NCBI GenBank assembly: GCA_913020705.1 | Contig: CAJWBY010000111.1 | Coordinates: 1-16,375 of the forward strand | DNA from: an uncultured Colwellia sp. | GTDB taxonomy: Bacteria; Pseudomonadota; Gammaproteobacteria; Enterobacterales; Alteromonadaceae | Direction of reading: 5' to 3' | DNA length: 16,375 bases | Part shown: positions 15,535-16,375 of the stretch, in pieces | Layout: every line of letters begins with the position of its first letter | How positions within the stretch are numbered: the stretch's first letter is position 1 | Notes under the pieces: generated by a model | What the model was told of the DNA's origin: nothing | The model's database searches: none | The model's input: only the letters and a program-made list of their open reading frames with translations | Position numbers and translations under genes: made by a program

Positions 15535-15562
15535 AAAAAGCCCATTACTTTCATAATGGGCT
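15535..15562 (-). terminator. Intrinsic terminator of greA
   Basis: AGCCCATTA (15539-15547) and TAATGGGCT (15554-15562) form a perfect 9-bp stem with a 6-nt loop. On the minus strand five T (15539-15535) follow. It lies 30 bp beyond the greA stop. Confidence 0.9.
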
Positions 15563-15592
15563 CTTAGTATTTATATTTCATATGTTTAGTAC

Positions 15593-16069
15593 TTAAACAT
15601 GTTCGACTGAAACTATCTCGTATTCTACTACGCCGCCAGGAATAGTAATTTCAACTTCTGAATCAACTTGTTTGCCGATTAACCCACGTGCAATGGGTGA
15701 GTTTAGTGAAATACGACCTGTTTTAAAATCAGCTTCATCATCACCTACAATTTTATAGGTTACTTCAACTTCTGTTTCAATGTTCAATAAAGTAACCGTT
15801 GTGCCAAAAAGCACCTTTCCATGATTCGGTATTTTAGTGATATCAATAATTTGTGCGTTACAGAGTCTCCCTTCAATATCTTGAATTCTCCCTTCACAAA
15901 ATCCCTGCTCTTCTTTAGCTGCATGATATTCTGCATTTTCTTTCAAGTCACCATGCTCACGTGCATCAGCAATATCTTTAACTATACGTGGACGCTTTTC
16001 TGTTTTTAAAACTCTAAGCTCTTCTTTTAGCTGATCAGCACCAAGAAGTGTCATTGGATATTTTGTCAT
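15593..16069 (-). CDS. greA: Transcript cleavage factor GreA
   Basis: The protein has 158 residues from ATG 16067-16069, exactly the E. coli length. A TTG six codons upstream would add MKKKRK; the ATG is preferred because AGAAGAG stands at the right distance before it and the length fits. The N-terminal coiled coil (about 8-75) carries the tip motif [16 protein letters not shown], with D41 and E44 as in E. coli, which hold the catalytic Mg2+ in the RNA polymerase secondary channel. The C-terminal domain has the family motifs GDDEADF and [10 protein letters not shown]. It stimulates cleavage of backtracked transcripts. It follows carB on the same strand after 117 bp and ends at a strong terminator. 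Confidence 0.97.
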   Translation of the reverse strand: MTKYPMTLLGADQLKEELRVLKTEKRPRIVKDIADAREHGDLKENAEYHAAKEEQGFCEGRIQDIEGRLCNAQIIDITKIPNHGKVLFGTTVTLLNIETEVEVTYKIVGDDEADFKTGRISLNSPIARGLIGKQVDSEVEITIPGGVVEYEIVSVEHV

Positions 16070-16138
16070 TTTTCTCTTCTTTTTCAAATGATAAAGGTGG
16101 CTTACTTAAAAAGTATAACCACCCTTATATAAATATTT

Positions 16139-16179
16139 TTAATAAGGTATTTACTCAAATTAAGTAAATACCTTAATAA
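16139..16179 (-). terminator. Long hairpin between carB and greA
   Basis: AAGGTATTTACT (16144-16155) and AGTAAATACCTT (16163-16174) pair perfectly over 12 bp with a 7-nt loop. The stem extends outward by four more pairs around one mismatch. It begins 8 bp after the carB stop. On the minus strand the bases that follow are mostly A rather than T, so it may be a partial terminator or an mRNA-stabilising element rather than a full intrinsic terminator. Confidence 0.5.
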
Positions 16180-16186
16180 TTTGCGA

Positions 16187-16375
16187 CTAATTACATTCTT
16201 TATGCAATTCTTGTATCGATGTCACCGTATTCCTGTCATCTGCTGCATGTGATTGGCAAGTTGCAAATGCTGCATTTAAGGTAGTGGTGTATGCCACTTT
16301 ATAGCGCAATGCTCCTCCACGCAAGACTTTAGAATCTTCAATCGCTTTACGACCTTCTGTGGTGTTAATAATATA
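16187..16375 (-). CDS. carB: Carbamoyl-phosphate synthase large subunit, C-terminal end only
   Basis: The frame is open from the window end to TAG at 16187-16189 and gives the last 62 residues. It begins [20 protein letters not shown] and continues [18 protein letters not shown], which aligns with the E. coli CarB C-terminus (YIINTTSGRRAIEDS..). This is part of the MGS-like allosteric domain, which binds ornithine, UMP and IMP in E. coli. CarAB makes carbamoyl phosphate from glutamine, bicarbonate and ATP for arginine and pyrimidine synthesis. The carB-greA order is seen in other gammaproteobacteria. The catalytic domains are outside the window. Confidence 0.95.
   Translation of the reverse strand, partial: YIINTTEGRKAIEDSKVLRGGALRYKVAYTTTLNAAFATCQSHAADDRNTVTSIQELHKECN

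Noticed and set aside
16070..16087. TTG start giving a six-residue longer GreA
   Set aside because: ATG 16067-16069 has a proper ribosome site and gives the 158-residue length of E. coli GreA.

Overview
The window looks like chromosomal DNA of a marine gammaproteobacterium of the Colwellia/Thalassotalea/Alteromonadales type. The basis is the low G+C content, the close resemblance of RNase E, UvrB, GreA and CarB to their E. coli counterparts, and the rne-rluC-HAD-maf neighbourhood that is common in gammaproteobacteria. The assignment is an inference from these proteins; no taxonomic marker was compared.

Layout. 1-2162: the 3' end of a maf/yceF-type gene (+), then a HAD phosphatase and rluC (both -). 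2163-5787: a roughly 0.5 kb structured leader and rne (+), encoding RNase E with 19 tandem pentapeptides in its scaffold half, closed by a strong terminator. 5871-9716: a self-contained signalling module. It consists of a secreted protein of unknown function (-) and, divergent from it, a membrane sensor kinase and an NtrC-family sigma54 activator (+). The shared intergenic region holds a good sigma54 -24/-12 promoter facing the secreted protein, and upstream of that a dyad plus repeated half-sites resembling an activator binding site. 9717-10133: overlapping inverted repeats and a small orphan gene. 10146-13516: a MATE exporter gene overlapping uvrB by 4 nt (both -). 13517-14200: an intergenic stretch with an inverted pair of DnaA-box-like 9-mers, then tRNA-Asn (GTT) with its own promoter and terminator (+). 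14392-16375: a beta-hydroxyacid dehydrogenase, an intergenic repeat cluster, greA and the 3' end of carB (all -).

Most of the window is core housekeeping: RNA processing and modification, nucleotide excision repair, transcription elongation and pyrimidine/arginine precursor synthesis. The least ordinary part is the 5.87-9.7 kb module. Its architecture matches ZraP/ZraSR-type systems (periplasmic protein, divergent kinase and sigma54 activator), but its secreted protein is not one I recognise. The rne leader, the DnaA-box palindrome and the 15332-15534 repeat cluster are non-coding signals that the genes do not explain.
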